From Metridium senile (lineage: Eukaryota > Cnidaria > Anthozoa > Actiniaria > Metridiidae), in assembly GCA_949775045.1 (NCBI GenBank), contig OX459108.1, positions 15,281,763 through 15,345,762 on the forward strand: a stretch of DNA of 64,000 bases, given 5' to 3'. The notes below the pieces were generated by a model, which was given only the letters and a program-made list of their open reading frames with translations, did not search any database and was not told the DNA's origin. The translations under genes and the position numbers were made by a program. Every line of letters begins with the position of its first letter. Position 1 is the first letter of the stretch. Shown here one piece after another: positions 24,501 through 34,185 of this stretch.

Positions 24501-24843
24501 AGAAGCGCCGTTCCTGTAAGTCAAAAGGGTTAATCAGAAGTCGATTATGTAGATCGAAAGTTAGCTGGCTTTACAATAAATGCTTGGATACAGGTGTTCA
24601 ACATAAACGACCGCAAAATATCCAAACTACTCTCATTGAAATAGACCTAACCACTCTATAATCACTACAAGGAATGGTTAGCTACAAGTAGTAGAGTTCA
24701 AGACGAGGACATAAACAATCTGAAGGGTTAAAAAGAGAGAGAAGCCTTCGCATTCTTTACCGGCAAGACCTAGGCGATGAAGACTGAACAGACCCACCAA
24801 CAGAACTGGCTTTAAGGCTTGTGAATTTCCTCCCACCAGGCAT
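18273..24843 (-). CDS. TMEM39A/B-like ER multi-pass membrane protein (complete)
   Basis: Eight exons on the - strand (24843-24761, 24513-24339, 23583-23500, 22632-22478, 21839-21506, 19502-19318, 18861-18741, 18518-18273) join to 1383 bases, 460 residues plus stop, with no phase conflict. Vertebrate TMEM39A is 488. The start MPGGR matches the family's N terminus. Family blocks appear in order: RNG (28-30), QYINIYK (79-85), [76 protein letters not shown] and VLRDR. About eight hydrophobic segments span residues 64-435. In animals TMEM39 acts in the ER, in COPII-dependent ER-to-Golgi traffic (SAC1, collagen) and autophagy control. Oddities are an acidic C-terminal tail, DDDGDDDSD, and a shortened loop after the first membrane segment. 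Confidence 0.94.
18741..18861 (-). CDS. TMEM39-like exon 7
   Basis: Acceptor ATTATTACTAG and donor TTCTTT|GTAAGT. It reads [18 protein letters not shown] and [15 protein letters not shown], the best conserved block of the family. Confidence 0.94.
18880..19300. repeat. GAT/GGTGAT microsatellite in TMEM39 intron
   Basis: Imperfect GATGATGGTGGTGATGATAA tracts. A 48-base unit containing GATCATGAAGATGATAG is repeated around 19090-19170. Confidence 0.88.
19318..19502 (-). CDS. TMEM39-like exon 6
   Basis: Acceptor CTGTTGTTTCAG and donor CACATAT|GTAAGT. It reads [19 protein letters not shown] through [18 protein letters not shown]. The split Ile codon AT|A joins exon 7 to give PHIWS. Confidence 0.94.
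19600..20750. repeat. Degenerate minisatellite, 35-45 bp unit, in TMEM39 intron
   Basis: About 25-30 imperfect copies containing AGGAGATAATTATCTCA, CACAGGAACCCCAAC and AACAGATAAA, with frequent indels. A larger unit with AAACAAGATTAAT.ACTCAAACACAGGAAGCCCAACCCC repeats several times between 19940 and 20530. AATTATCTCACA is partly palindromic. Confidence 0.85.
20952..21074. mobile_element. Small TIR element in TMEM39 intron
   Basis: Ends TAGCCCACGTATAAGAACC and GGTTCTTATACATGAGCTA are near-perfect inverted repeats. Internal copies of AGGTTCTTA repeat. Confidence 0.75.
21392..21478. mobile_element. Short palindromic MITE in TMEM39 intron
   Basis: TATACACCTAATTGCAAGAA at the left and its near-complement ending CGCAATTAGGCGTATA at the right give arms of about 27 bases and a loop of about 33 bases. 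Confidence 0.85.
21506..21839 (-). CDS. TMEM39-like exon 5 (cytosolic/lumenal loop)
   Basis: Acceptor ATGTCTTTTAG; the first T completes Pro. It encodes the hydrophilic loop and the conserved [19 protein letters not shown] and [14 protein letters not shown]. The donor TCAGAG|GTTTGT is weak but gives the right phase. Confidence 0.9.
21971..22155. mobile_element. Foldback MITE in TMEM39 intron
   Basis: Outer ends ACTGTGGTTTTCGACTTTC and GAAAGTGGAAAACTGCAGT pair, and the arms continue through TGCAAACTCAGACATT and TTTTTAGCTGCCGTCAATCA. Arms are about 75 bases with a short centre. Confidence 0.88.
22163..22310. mobile_element. GTGGCCGCTTAATA-type MITE, copy 2
   Basis: Same order of blocks as 6911-7037: AAAGTGGCTGCTTTATAG, GGTATAGAATAGGTATAGG, and GTGGCCACCTAATAGAGG. 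It carries an additional GGTGACCGCTTAA copy at the right end. Confidence 0.65.
22478..22632 (-). CDS. TMEM39-like exon 4
   Basis: Acceptor ATTGACATAG and donor TATCC|GTAAGT. It reads [19 protein letters not shown] through [18 protein letters not shown] and ends IYP, matching the S-x-LNLLFLGYP region of the family. Confidence 0.92.
22679..22912. mobile_element. Poly-G foldback MITE
   Basis: Left end TAGGGGTGGACCATTTGAC, then TTTTGA and an 18-base G run. The right end is CCCCCCCTCAAAAGTCAAAT followed by GGTCCACCCCTTA. The interior has three copies of AAAAAATTTCCTGCA. It lies in a TMEM39 intron. Confidence 0.88.
22945..23055. mobile_element. CACTCGAAGATAAAATCCAT element, copy 1
   Basis: Contains AACACTCGAAGATAAAATCC, ATATCTCCGCACGCCCATG and TAATATCCTCTATATAA. 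The same string with few changes ends the foldback element at 57228-57365. Confidence 0.75.
23500..23583 (-). CDS. TMEM39-like exon 3 (84 bp)
   Basis: Acceptor ATGTATTTTCAG and donor AAACAG|GTAGTG; phase 0 on both sides. It reads [16 protein letters not shown] and [12 protein letters not shown]. This corresponds to the NFHLID..RRLVW block of vertebrate TMEM39. Confidence 0.92.
24339..24513 (-). CDS. TMEM39-like exon 2 (first membrane segment)
   Basis: Acceptor CTTTTGACTTACAG and donor AAACTG|GTATGT. It encodes RNGASSVGL and [18 protein letters not shown]. Confidence 0.93.
24761..24843 (-). CDS. TMEM39-like exon 1 (start)
   Basis: ATG (24843-24841) begins [17 protein letters not shown]. The donor is CTTGCCG|GTAAAG, phase 2. 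The split Arg codon CG|G joins exon 2 exactly. Confidence 0.9.
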
Positions 24844-25221
24844 CAAACAACACGACGAGAATCGTAGATGATTATAGAGTAAACATACAACGATCAGTCT
24901 CTCGATAGTGACGAATCGACGGGGTTTCTTCATCTAAACATGACTGACTTTGTTCTTGTTGTGTTAGTTTCCTGTCCTACAAAGAATACCGCTGAGAGCA
25001 AACAACGCACCATACAACAATCAACGCGATAAGGATGCTGGGACATCTAAATTGTAAGTACCATTTTTCAAGAATTTTGTACTTTGTTTAAAAACAATTT
25101 ATCTATGTTTTCAAAAAATAAAATAAAAAACAAAAATATGAAAAAAAAATTCCCATTATGCTAATTCAGAACTATGGAAATTTGGGCTGTATTTCTGAAT
25201 TTTGATATCAAATCTACCTTG

Positions 25222-25366
25222 CAATAGCTGTTATTACAGTTATATGCAAATGATTTTGAACAATGGGTTGAAGTCGAGGCTTTCGGGCGAAAACGGTTTG
25301 CCCGAAAGCCTCGATTTGAATCCATTGTTTGAAATCATTTGCATATAACTGTAATAACAGTTATTG
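25222..25366. mobile_element. Near-perfect palindromic MITE
   Basis: Arms of about 65 bases: CAATAGCTGTTATTACAG at the left and CTGTAATAACAGTTATTG at the right. They continue inward through GTTATATGCAAATGATTT and GTCGAGGCTTTCGGGC to a loop of under 10 bases. It lies upstream of the TMEM39 start. Confidence 0.92.
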
Positions 25367-25527
25367 TCCCCCGCCCTCCTTTCCCCTATTCTTATATTTA
25401 ATACGTAATAAACTGCTTAGGGTCTGTTTGTGTGTTTAAGCCTATGCAACAAACTTATGGACTATTTCACCTATATACAATAAAAAAACACGAACACTAT
25501 GAAAAAACAGAGAATTCACTGACATTT

Positions 25528-25604
25528 TAGCCTGCGTAAACAGACCCTTATTAGCGCTCGCGGGAGACGTTTCGAGCGCTAATAGGGTCTGTTTACGCAG
25601 GCTA
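25528..25604. repeat. 32-bp inverted repeat (hairpin)
   Basis: TAGCCTGCGTAAACAGACCC with TTATTAGCGCTCG is followed, after CGGGAGACGTTT, by the complementary CGAGCGCTAATA plus GGGTCTGTTTACGCAGGCTA. Single-base differences only. CTGACGTTTCGGAC follows directly, resembling the core of modules A and C. Confidence 0.92.
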
Positions 25605-25699
25605 CTGACGTTTCGGACAAAAGTTTTTTTCAAAGATTGAACTGCTAGAAACGTTACTTCACTGATTAATCTTGCTTTGTTACATCCATGTAATAACAA

Positions 25700-26280
25700 T
25701 GGATTGTTCAGTAGTAAAACCGCTAGTTATCGTACATTTGTACTTCAGCTGTTTCCGTAGAAAACACCAACGCAGCTCGCACTAGTTTAACCACTAGTTA
25801 TCGTACATTTTTACTCAATTGTTTCCTTAGAAACACTAACGCAGACCACACTAGTTTAACCACTTAATCTCGTATTTCTTAACTCCAATTCTTTCCTTAG
25901 AAACACTGACGACGCAGCCCACACATTTCAGTTTACTCTAACTGTTTCCTTAGAAACATCGACGAAGCCCACAAATTAGTTTTATACTCCACTGAATTGT
26001 TTTCTTAAAAACATCGACATGGTCCACACTAGTTTAACCACAAGTTATCGTATATTTTTACTCCAATTGTTCCCTTTGAAACACTGACAGGGCCTAAAAT
26101 AGTTTAAACGTTAATTATCGTATAATTTTACTCCAATTTTTTTCTTAGAAACACTGACGCAGTCCACACTATAGTTTAACCGTAGTTTTCGTACATTTTT
26201 ACTCCAATTGTTTCCTTAAAAACATCGACGCAACCCCCATATTTTTACTCCAATTGTTTCCTTAGAAACACTCTCCAAGC
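25700..26280 (+). repeat. Module B tandem array, about 8 units
   Basis: Units of about 68-75 bases with TAGTTATCGTACATTTTTAC, TCCAATTGTTTCCTTAGAA and ACACTGACGCAGTCCACAC, then TAGTTTAACC. The same unit occurs in opposite orientation at 29640-30115. Confidence 0.9.
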
Positions 26281-26689
26281 CTTAAGTTAAAATAGTCAAT
26301 ATAATATGTTCAGTATTTTCCCAGTTTGAAGACCGGACATAATAGCGATGTTGTTGTTGTACAGTAAGGTAAAGCCCCAGGGATAGCAGGCCATAAATAG
26401 GGCTTTACGTGACCCATACAAACACCGACAAAAGGAAAACTGTTTCTATTACACATATAGACTACCTCAATTACAATTGAAGTGCCCGCTGGTGTTCCAT
26501 GTGCGTGCGTGTTATTCGAATGAGTTTGTTTGTACAGATTTATGAAGAAAAAACGCGGTCAATCTAAAACTCTTTATTGGTTCTTTTTAGTCTTCGGCTC
26601 TCGTTTTTCAGTCCTCTCTTGTTGTTTCTCTCATTTTTTGTTGTGTTAATTGGTTTGTACAATTTGTTTTTTTCTCAGCCGAGTATAGT

Positions 26690-26990
26690 TGTTTGTTTGT
26701 TTGTTTGTTTGCTCGTTGCTTGTTTGCTTGTTTGCTTGTTTGTTTGTATGCTCGTTGCTTGTTCGTTTGCTTGTTTGCTTATTTGTTTGTTTGTTTGTTT
26801 GTTTGTTTGTTTGTTTGTTTGTTTGTTTGTTTGTTTGTTTCTTTGTTTCTTTGTTTGTTTCTTTGTTTGTTTGCTCGTTGCTTGTTCGTTTGCTTCAGTG
26901 TTCGTTTGTTTTTTGGTTCGTTTGTCTGTCTGTTTGTTTTTTCGCTGGTTCGGTTTTTTGGTGGTTTATTTGTTTATTGTTTGTTTGTTT
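26690..26990. repeat. (TTTG)n microsatellite
   Basis: Long TTTG tetranucleotide tract interrupted by CTCGTTGCTTGTTCG. Long open frames over it read only Cys/Leu/Phe/Val and are not genes. Confidence 0.97.
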
Positions 26991-27404
26991 GACGATTGAA
27001 TCAGTTCGTGATAATAAGATACTTTATTTCCGCCATAAAACAAAAACATCCTGAACGTTTAAGAAAACGACTTCTTTCCATTTTTCCGGCTAGCACTTCT
27101 ATTAGTTTTTCATGCTTTTGTCTTTCAAGTATCTCTTGGAACTTTGATGAATTAAGCAAATTATGTATTTCAAAAAGTCGAAAAAAAACACCGATTATGC
27201 TTAGTCAGTAAGTCTTTGAAGATTTGCCATTTTGTTTTATTGCCGGATGTCCGTTCAAATCTTGTTATGATACATGTACAAGACATAATGCTCTAGGTAG
27301 TTAAACCTATCTACCCGCTACACTACAATACAGCGTTGACAGAACGACAAACTATAAGCGGCTAAAAGGTAATGTGGTGTGCCTAATATTTAAACGGTAA
27401 CTGT

Positions 27405-28350
27405 ATGAATGAATGAATGGACTAATGAATACATAAATGAGTGAATGAATAGATAAGTAGATAAATGAATGAATGAATGAATAGATAAATAGATAAATGA
27501 ATGAATGAATAGATAAATAGATAAATGAATGAATGAATAAATGAATGAATGAATGAATGAATAGATAAATAGATAAATGAATGAATGAATGAATAGATAA
27601 ATAGATGAATGAATGAATGAATAGATAAATAGATAAATGAATGAATGAACGAATGAATAGATAAATGAATGAATGAACGAATGAATAGATAAATGAATGA
27701 ATGAACGAATGAATAGATAAATGAATGAATGAATAGATAAATGAATGAATGAATAGATAAATGAATGAATAGATAAATGAATGAATGAATAGATAAATGA
27801 ATGAATGAATAGATAAATGAATGAATAGATAAACGAATGAATGAATAGATAAATGAATAAATAGATAAATGAATGAATGAATAGATAAATGAATGAATGA
27901 ATAGATAAATGAATGAATAGATAAATGAATGAATGAATAGATAAATGAATGAATGAATAGATAAATGAATGAATAGATAAATGAATGAATGAATAGATAA
28001 ATGAATGAATGAATAGATAAATGAATGAATAGATAAATGAATGAATGAATAGATAAATGAATGAATGAATAGATAAATGAATGAATAGATAAATGAATGA
28101 ATGAATAGATAAATGCATGAATGAATAGATAAATGAATGAATAGATAAATGAATGAATGAATAGATAAATGAATGAATGAATAGATAAATGAATGAATGA
28201 ATGAATAGATAAATGAATGAATGAATAGATAAATGAATAAATAGATAAATGAATGAATGAATAGATAAATGAATGAATGAATAGATAAATGAATGAATGA
28301 ATGAATAGATAAATGAACGCATGAATACATAAATGACTAGATAAATAAAT
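27405..28350. repeat. GAAT/AGATAAAT array with 56-bp higher-order unit
   Basis: Built from (GAAT)n and AGATAAAT. The blocks AGATAAATGAATGAATGAAT (20 bp) and AGATAAATGAATGAAT (16 bp) occur in the order 20-20-16 repeatedly between about 27780 and 28140. The - strand is free of stops in all three frames, which produces spurious ORFs of 300-350 codons. Confidence 0.97.
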
Positions 28351-28922
28351 AAACGAATAATTCACAAAACAAACAAACAAACAAACGAGTGAGTGAATGA
28401 ATGAAATGACAAACAAGCGATAGACCGATTGAACGATAGCTAGACCGTGCTAAACCAAATATATATGTAAAATGGCGCCCATGCTGTTTCACTGCAGTGT
28501 GCCGTTTCATTGTAAATGCGCCATCACTTTTTCGCTGTGCGCCAACACAAAAATTATACTGTTAAAAAGGCAAACTCAAATACTTTTGATCTAGTCGAGC
28601 CGATTTCTTTCAACCACGGGCAAATTTTGCTAAAAACGTCAAAATGATACTCGTAAATGGCTCTGTAAACACCAACGATCATCAAAAATTCAACAATAAC
28701 TTATCATAAAAGGTCATAAAAGGTCGTGTAGTATCCAAATATGGGCATCCACTGCTACTTAAATGTCAATAGATTGCTCCTATTACAGTGAATTGTTGGA
28801 CTGATTTGATTTTACTACAAAAAAATCCATGACAACAAGAAACCCTGATGATTATTTGAGGACGCCATTTTGTCACGTGACACATATTGCCAAATCTGGC
28901 AAGTAACCGAACTGTATAACTT

Positions 28923-29293
28923 GAAAAGGGCAGTTCATGCACACACACACCAAATATAAACAAATCACACACAAGATAACATCATTTAGTATACACACAC
29001 CAAATATGAACAAATCACACACAAGATAACATCATTTAGTATAGACACACCAAATATAAACAAATCACACACAAGATAACATCATTTAGTATAGACACAC
29101 CAAATATAAACAAATCACACACAAGATAACATCATTTAGTATACACACACCAAATATGAACAAATCACACACAAGATAACATCATTTAGTATACACACAC
29201 CAAATATGAACAAATCACACACAAGATAACATCATTTAGTATAGACACACCAAATATGAACAGATCACACACAAGATAACATCATTTAGTATA
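28923..29293. repeat. 50-bp tandem repeat, about 7 copies
   Basis: Unit contains ACACACCAAATATGAACAAA, TCACACACAAGATAACATC and ATTTAGTATA. Copies are almost identical and differ at A/G (ATAAAC/ATGAAC) and AC/AG positions. Confidence 0.96.
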
Positions 29294-29639
29294 GATATAG
29301 ATGACTAATGGAATGACCATCAATAAAGGACAGCTAGTATTCGTGGAATTGCGAAATTCTAAATAACTCTGAAATTAAATTACAGGGATTTCACAATATC
29401 AGTAAGAACATTTTCCTATTAATTAATCAACCAAGTAAAATATATAGAAGGATTAAGGGCCATATATAATAGCTAATAATGCAATTTAGAAACTACGCTA
29501 TTTTTAATGACAATTGGTGCTTCCTGGGCTTAATGAAGTACCGAATACTCAACACTGAATACCAAATGGATCTCATCCCACATGCACACTCACATCATCC
29601 ACTTCTTGTCGACCTCGAAACGTCAGTGCGCAACATGAT

Positions 29640-30115
29640 GTTTTTAAGGAAACAATTGGAGTAAAAGTGTACGATAACTAGCGGTTAAACTAGTGTGGAC
29701 TGCGTCGATGTTTCTAAGGAAACAATTGGAGTAAAAATATACGATAACTAGCGGTTAAACTAGTGTGGACTGCGTCGATGTTTCTAAGGAAACAATTGAA
29801 GTAAAATTGTACGATAACTATAGCGGTTAAACTAGTGTGGACTGCGTCGATGTTTCTAAGGAAACAATTGGAGTAAAAATATACGATAACTAGCGGTTAA
29901 ACTAGTGTGGACTGCGTCGATGTTTCTAAGAAAAAAAATTGGAGTAAAAATATACGATAACTAGCGGTTAAACTAGTGTGGTCTGCGTCAGTGTTTCTAA
30001 GGAAACAATTGGAATAAAAACGTACGATAACTAGCGGTTAAACTAGTGTGGACTGCGTCAGTGTTTCAAAGGAAACAGTTGGATTAAAAATATGCGATAA
30101 GTAGTGGTTAAACGA
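29640..30115 (-). repeat. Module B tandem array, inverted, about 7 units
   Basis: Units of about 68 bases with GTTTCTAAGGAAACAATTGG, AGTAAAAATATACGATAAC, TAGCGGTTAAACTAGTGTGG and ACTGCGTC. It is the reverse complement of the 25700-26280 unit. The left edge is preceded by CTCGAAACGTCAGT (about 29617). Confidence 0.92.
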
Positions 30116-30119
30116 CAGT

Positions 30120-30372
30120 ACGTCGTTTAAGAAACCATTTTTACTTTGACGAAGGATTAACGTCCTAAACGTCAGTAACACTCACTTCCGGAAGTACGTC
30201 GTCCAAGTAACACTCTCTTTTACACGGTGTTTAAGTTACCATTTTTACTCTGACGAGGAATTAACCGCGCACGATATATCAGTAACACTCTCTTTTACAC
30301 GGTGTTCAAGTTATCATTTTTACTTTGACGAAGGATCAACGCCCTAAACGTCAGTAAGTAACACTTTTTTAC
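30120..30372 (+). repeat. Module C repeats, 3 units
   Basis: TTTTTACTTTGACGAAGG, ATTAACGTCCTAAACGTCAG and CACTCTCTTTTACACGGTGT repeat with a spacing of about 85-110 bases, directly adjoining the inverted B array. Confidence 0.88.
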
Positions 30373-30640
30373 AAATACACATACACAATTAGTCACGGCG
30401 GTACATTTACCTTTTTCCATTTCGAACTATATATTACAATGTTTGAAGTCGATTTTTAAGAATTTTCCTGAATATTTAAGCTTAAATTTGTGTCTATATA
30501 TTATCTTTGTTATATTGTGAAGCTACACGTAGTCAAAGTCGTCTACTCCATAGTTTTTTTATAGTTATTCGTACGAATGTCAGATTTGTTGGTGCGGGAT
30601 CATCTTTCGCGCATTCGCAGACGTTTGACCACCGTGTCGC
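30372..30640. repeat. Dispersed repeat, copy 1 (partner at 43540)
   Basis: Blocks TTTGAAGTCGATTTTTAAGA, CTGAATATTTAAGCTT, GTCGTCTACTCCATAG, CGTACGAATGTCAGATTTG and CGCGCATTCGCAGACGTTTG recur in the same order at 43540-43900. Confidence 0.75.
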
Positions 30641-30755
30641 ACGAAGCTGCTCGAAGCCGCACGAAGCTGTACGAAGCTGTGCGAAGCCGCACGAAGCCGC
30701 ACGAAGACGCACGAAGACGCCGGCACGAAGACGCACGAAGACGCACGAAGACACT
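30641..30755. repeat. GC-rich 10-bp repeat CACGAAGCCG
   Basis: About 11 copies of (G)CACGAAGCCG / CACGAAGACG. All frames are open over it, so the short ORFs here are composition artefacts. It is an island of high GC in an AT-rich region. Confidence 0.9.
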
Positions 30756-30799
30756 ACGGCTGAGGACTGAGCCTAATAGTCAAATAATGAATAAATAGA

Positions 30800-32262
30800 A
30801 ACTGACGAAGCTGCATGCCCTATCACAGTTAAAAAACACTTGGGATTTATAAGTAGAAAACACTTGGGATTTATAAGTTGGCGAGTATGAAAAGCGTTAG
30901 GAGAAGCACTTCGCCTTGCAGATCGAGTGCCTTTCACGGTTCTTGAATCTTCTTTAAATTCCCACGTGCTCTATAAATGGTCATTTAATAATTGGTGTAT
31001 TACGTGATTTGATTGGTTGAGAGCCTTGAGAGTATTATTTACGGGTTAGAGACTGAAGTGAGTTCTTTATCGGCAAATAAAGGGAAGCGTTGACTAATTT
31101 CGAGCCGGTTCATTGAACAGTCAGCAAGTGACTGTATTATAACAAAAATGCCTTTGGCAAAAAAGCAAATCAAAGCAAAAATATGCATTTTCTCATTTTT
31201 TTAGTTTCAAACAAATTACAGAATGATGAAGAGGAGTCTTAAAAGTGACTAGTGCCCAGTCCCACTCGTCCAAAACGAAATAATTGTTGAATTTTACCGG
31301 CTTTTTTCGCTTGTAGCGCCGTAAAAGGCGCAGTGACCCCCAATTTTTTTTCCGCTTTTCACATTGCTAGTATGATATAGTCTTTTTAATTTTAATATTG
31401 TTTTCGAGCGCATTCCATAGTAATTCTGACTTTTGTAGGTTCATGACCACAAAAAATGACTCTGGTAATACGTTGAAATGATCAAGAAATAGCCAAATAT
31501 TTGGCTTTTCAAAGGCCGGCTAGAAGATATGATAACAATAGTTAAAGAGCTAATTTGTGAGAATCTGTCTTAAGATTTAAGTAAAGATATTGCTGGTTAT
31601 TGTAATAATTTTATTTCTAACGAATTTAGTGAGCTTATTTTGGAAGCAGATTAGGCCAAAAAGTGCCTTACACCACCCCTCACAATTCTAAAACGAGCAC
31701 GGTTGACCCCACATTTTTATTTCAGTTTTGAGTTCTACCTATGTCATAGTTTATGTAGAAAAAGTTAGAAAAAATTATATCGAAGGAATACATGAGTCCC
31801 GAATTACCTTTATATTAAAATTGAATTCGCTCAGATTGTGTACATATTAATTCACTTATATAGATGCATGGATGACGTCATGGCAAATCATATGACAGCT
31901 TTGCTGACTGTTAAAATGGCTGCACATTTTACCGTTTAAACCACTGAGCAGACGCTTCTCCTTCAACTCTTCAAGATCTCAAGTCTTCTTAAAATTTAAA
32001 GTGCTCTATAACTCGATAGATATAACTCGAGTTTTCTGTTTTTTTTTTATCAAGTATTCATTAGCTGATATAACGAAAACTAAATCTTCCATTAGGTTCC
32101 CCACTTTGTTGAGTTATAGAGAACGCTCCTCAGCCAATCAGAGCGAGCGATTTATATCAATTTGCTTTATATACATTCTTACAGGTTTTAAACCATATTG
32201 CATGCAGACCGGATAGAAGTAGCTGGGGCACCGTTTGAAGGTGAGTCGAATCTACTGACAAT
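30800..32262. other. No gene seen; mostly unique sequence
   Basis: A 19-base direct repeat, CACTTGGGATTTATAAGT, lies at 30838-30880. GTGCTCTATAACTCG (about 32001-32015) and GAGTTATAGAGAACGC (about 32110) are inverted. No exon with conserved content was recognised. Confidence 0.5.
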
Positions 32263-32287
32263 ATGGTTAAGGCTACATTAATTGATT

Positions 32288-32327
32288 ATATCAGTGACAA
32301 CTGCTTTCTTTCTTTCTTTCTTTCTTC

Positions 32328-32371
<44 letters not shown>

Positions 32372-32520
32372 TCTCTTTCTTTCTTTCTTTCTTTCTTCCT
32401 TCCTTCCTTCCTTCCTTCCTTCCTTTTTCTTTCTTTCTTTCTTTCTTTTATTTTCTTTCTTTGTTTCTTTGTTTCTTCCTTCCTTCCTTCCTTCCTTCCT
32501 TCCTTCCTTCCTTCCTTTTG
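32288..32520. repeat. (TTTC)n/(TTCC)n polypyrimidine tract
   Basis: Long CTTT and CCTT tetranucleotide runs, almost pure pyrimidine on the + strand. Open frames on both strands are artefacts. Confidence 0.97.
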
Positions 32521-32759
32521 CTTGCTTTTTGTTATTCTTTTGTATAGAGTTCTTCTCATTAACCTGTGGAACAAAGTGTATTAGTTAAAGCATGATAGTC
32601 AAAGAACAACAAAAGAACACAATGGAATTGAGCTGCATGCATTATAGAGTGGTTTTACAGGTGAATGAACTTAAACCACTCTAAGGCATATCGGTATATT
32701 TGTTTTTCTCAGTTTGTAAACAACAACTATACAGACACTAAATTAAATGCAATTGAATA

Positions 32760-32891
32760 ACTCCCAAACGAGCCAAAATTGTATTTGTTTATGCACCAAT
32801 GAAAATGTAAATTGATATATGGCGCTTTATAAGTTAATAAATTATGATTATGATTATGATTATTATTATTATTATTATTATGATTATTATG

Positions 32892-32963
<72 letters not shown>

Positions 32964-32965
32964 GA
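32760..32965 (+). mobile_element. Probable LINE/SINE 3' end with (ATT)n tail
   Basis: ATATGGCGCTTTATAAGTTA followed by ATAAATTATGATTATG and about 100 bases of (ATT)n has the form of the 3' ends of CR1/L2/RTE-like retroposons in invertebrates. The body upstream was not recognised. Confidence 0.5.
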
Positions 32966-33079
32966 AATAAACTGAAAAACAAAAACTACTACAAAAACAA
33001 CACACACAATGCAAGCTAAAACATACTTGACAATTAATTTAAGCTCTTTCTATAAATAGAAACTAGCGAGTAAACCAGT

Positions 33080-33330
33080 ATAGGTTGCGTCGGTGTTTGA
33101 TATAAACGATAGGTAATATAATGAAATTTTTAACACCGTAAAAAAATGTTGATTTAACTTTACTGACGTTTCGAGCTTTAGTTCTTCGTCGGAGTAAAAG
33201 AGTTAGACATAACTCTCGTCTATCTCTTTTACTCCGACGAAGGTCTAAAGCTCGAAACGTCAGTATAAAGTTAAGTCAACATTTTTTACGGTGTTACATA
33301 AAATTTCATTATATTACCTATCTCTTTTTA
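33080..33330. repeat. Head-to-head module A hairpin
   Basis: Arms of about 105 bases meet near 33210. The left arm reads CGATAGGTAATATAATG, TTGATTTAACTTTACTGACG and TTCGAGCTTTAG. The right arm is the reverse complement and includes ACTCCGACGAAGGTCTAAAG and CTCGAAACGTCAGTATAAAG. Confidence 0.92.
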
Positions 33331-33619
33331 AAATGTTAAATTTAGTATTTTCTTTTCAGTAATAATTTATTTAGCAGTTTTCTTGCCAAATCGGAAAAAC
33401 AACAAACACAAGCAAAAATATACTTGACAATTTTTAAATTTTCTAATAATTTAAATTTAGTATTTTCTATTCGGTAATAATTAAGTTACCAGTTTTCTTG
33501 CCAAATCGGTTCTATTCAAATCTGCCCCTCATCAATCAATAATCAATCAATTATGCATGCGCTGTCTAGGGCTCTCATACAGCGTTTAAATTATCTCAAT
33601 TTCATCAATTTTATTTCAG

Positions 33620-33732
33620 CTGCAAAGTCTAAAGCCTTATATAGAGGAGATTGGACATATTTCACATGGAAAGCTCATGCTATATACCGATTCAAATACA
33701 AATTTAAGAAAATATCATCGTTCCACGCAAAG
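33620..33732 (+). CDS. Exon-like segment, unknown gene
   Basis: Flanked by a good acceptor (ATTTTATTTCAG) and donor (GCAAAG|GTAAGC). Two frames are open: one reads LQSLKPYIEEIGHISHGK, the other KALYRGDWTYFTWKAH. Neither is recognised and no partner exon was found, so this may be chance. Confidence 0.22.
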
Positions 33733-33859
33733 GTAAGCCGTCTTGAAATGATATTTACACTTTTCCTCTTTTTGTCGCATTTAATTATATTTATATTTAT
33801 ATTTAATATAAGATGAATTTATATCATTATATAATATATCACAAATATAGAGCTCAAAC

Positions 33860-34185
33860 ATTATATTCATGAAATAACATCAAATTGCTACTGTGGAATA
33901 GAGCGCAGACACTGGAATAACATCAAATTGCTACTGTGGAATAAAGCGCAGACACTATATCCATGAAATAACACTGGATCAAATTGCTACTGTGGAATAG
34001 AGCGCAGACACTATATCCTTGAAATAGAATCAAATTGCTACTATGGAATAGAGCGCAAACACTATATCCATGAAATAGAATCAAATTGTTACTGTGGAAT
34101 AAAGCACTATATCTATGAAATAACATCAAATTGCTACTGTGGAATAGGAGAGCACAAACACTAGTAGACCTAGTACTATATCTAT
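33860..34185. repeat. 51-bp tandem repeat, about 6 copies
   Basis: Unit CATCAAATTGCTACTGTGG, AATAGAGCGCAGACACTATA, TCCATGAAATAA. Copies have indels. Confidence 0.92.

Noticed and set aside
26577..27054. Cys/Phe/Leu/Val-rich + strand frames
   Set aside because: Direct translation of (TTTG)n; open in all three frames.
27352..28416. Three overlapping - strand open frames of 300-354 codons
   Set aside because: They read only IHSFIYLF-type cycles from the GAAT/AGATAAAT array, are open in all frames and have no non-repeat sequence of note.
30507..30798. Short frames on both strands near 30.6 kb
   Set aside because: Translation of the CACGAAGCCG repeat.
32263..32584. Lys/Arg/Glu-rich and Phe/Ser/Leu-rich frames on both strands
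   Set aside because: Translation of the (TTTC)n/(TTCC)n tract.
32727..33014. Poly-Asn frame
   Set aside because: Translation of (ATT)n at a retroposon tail.
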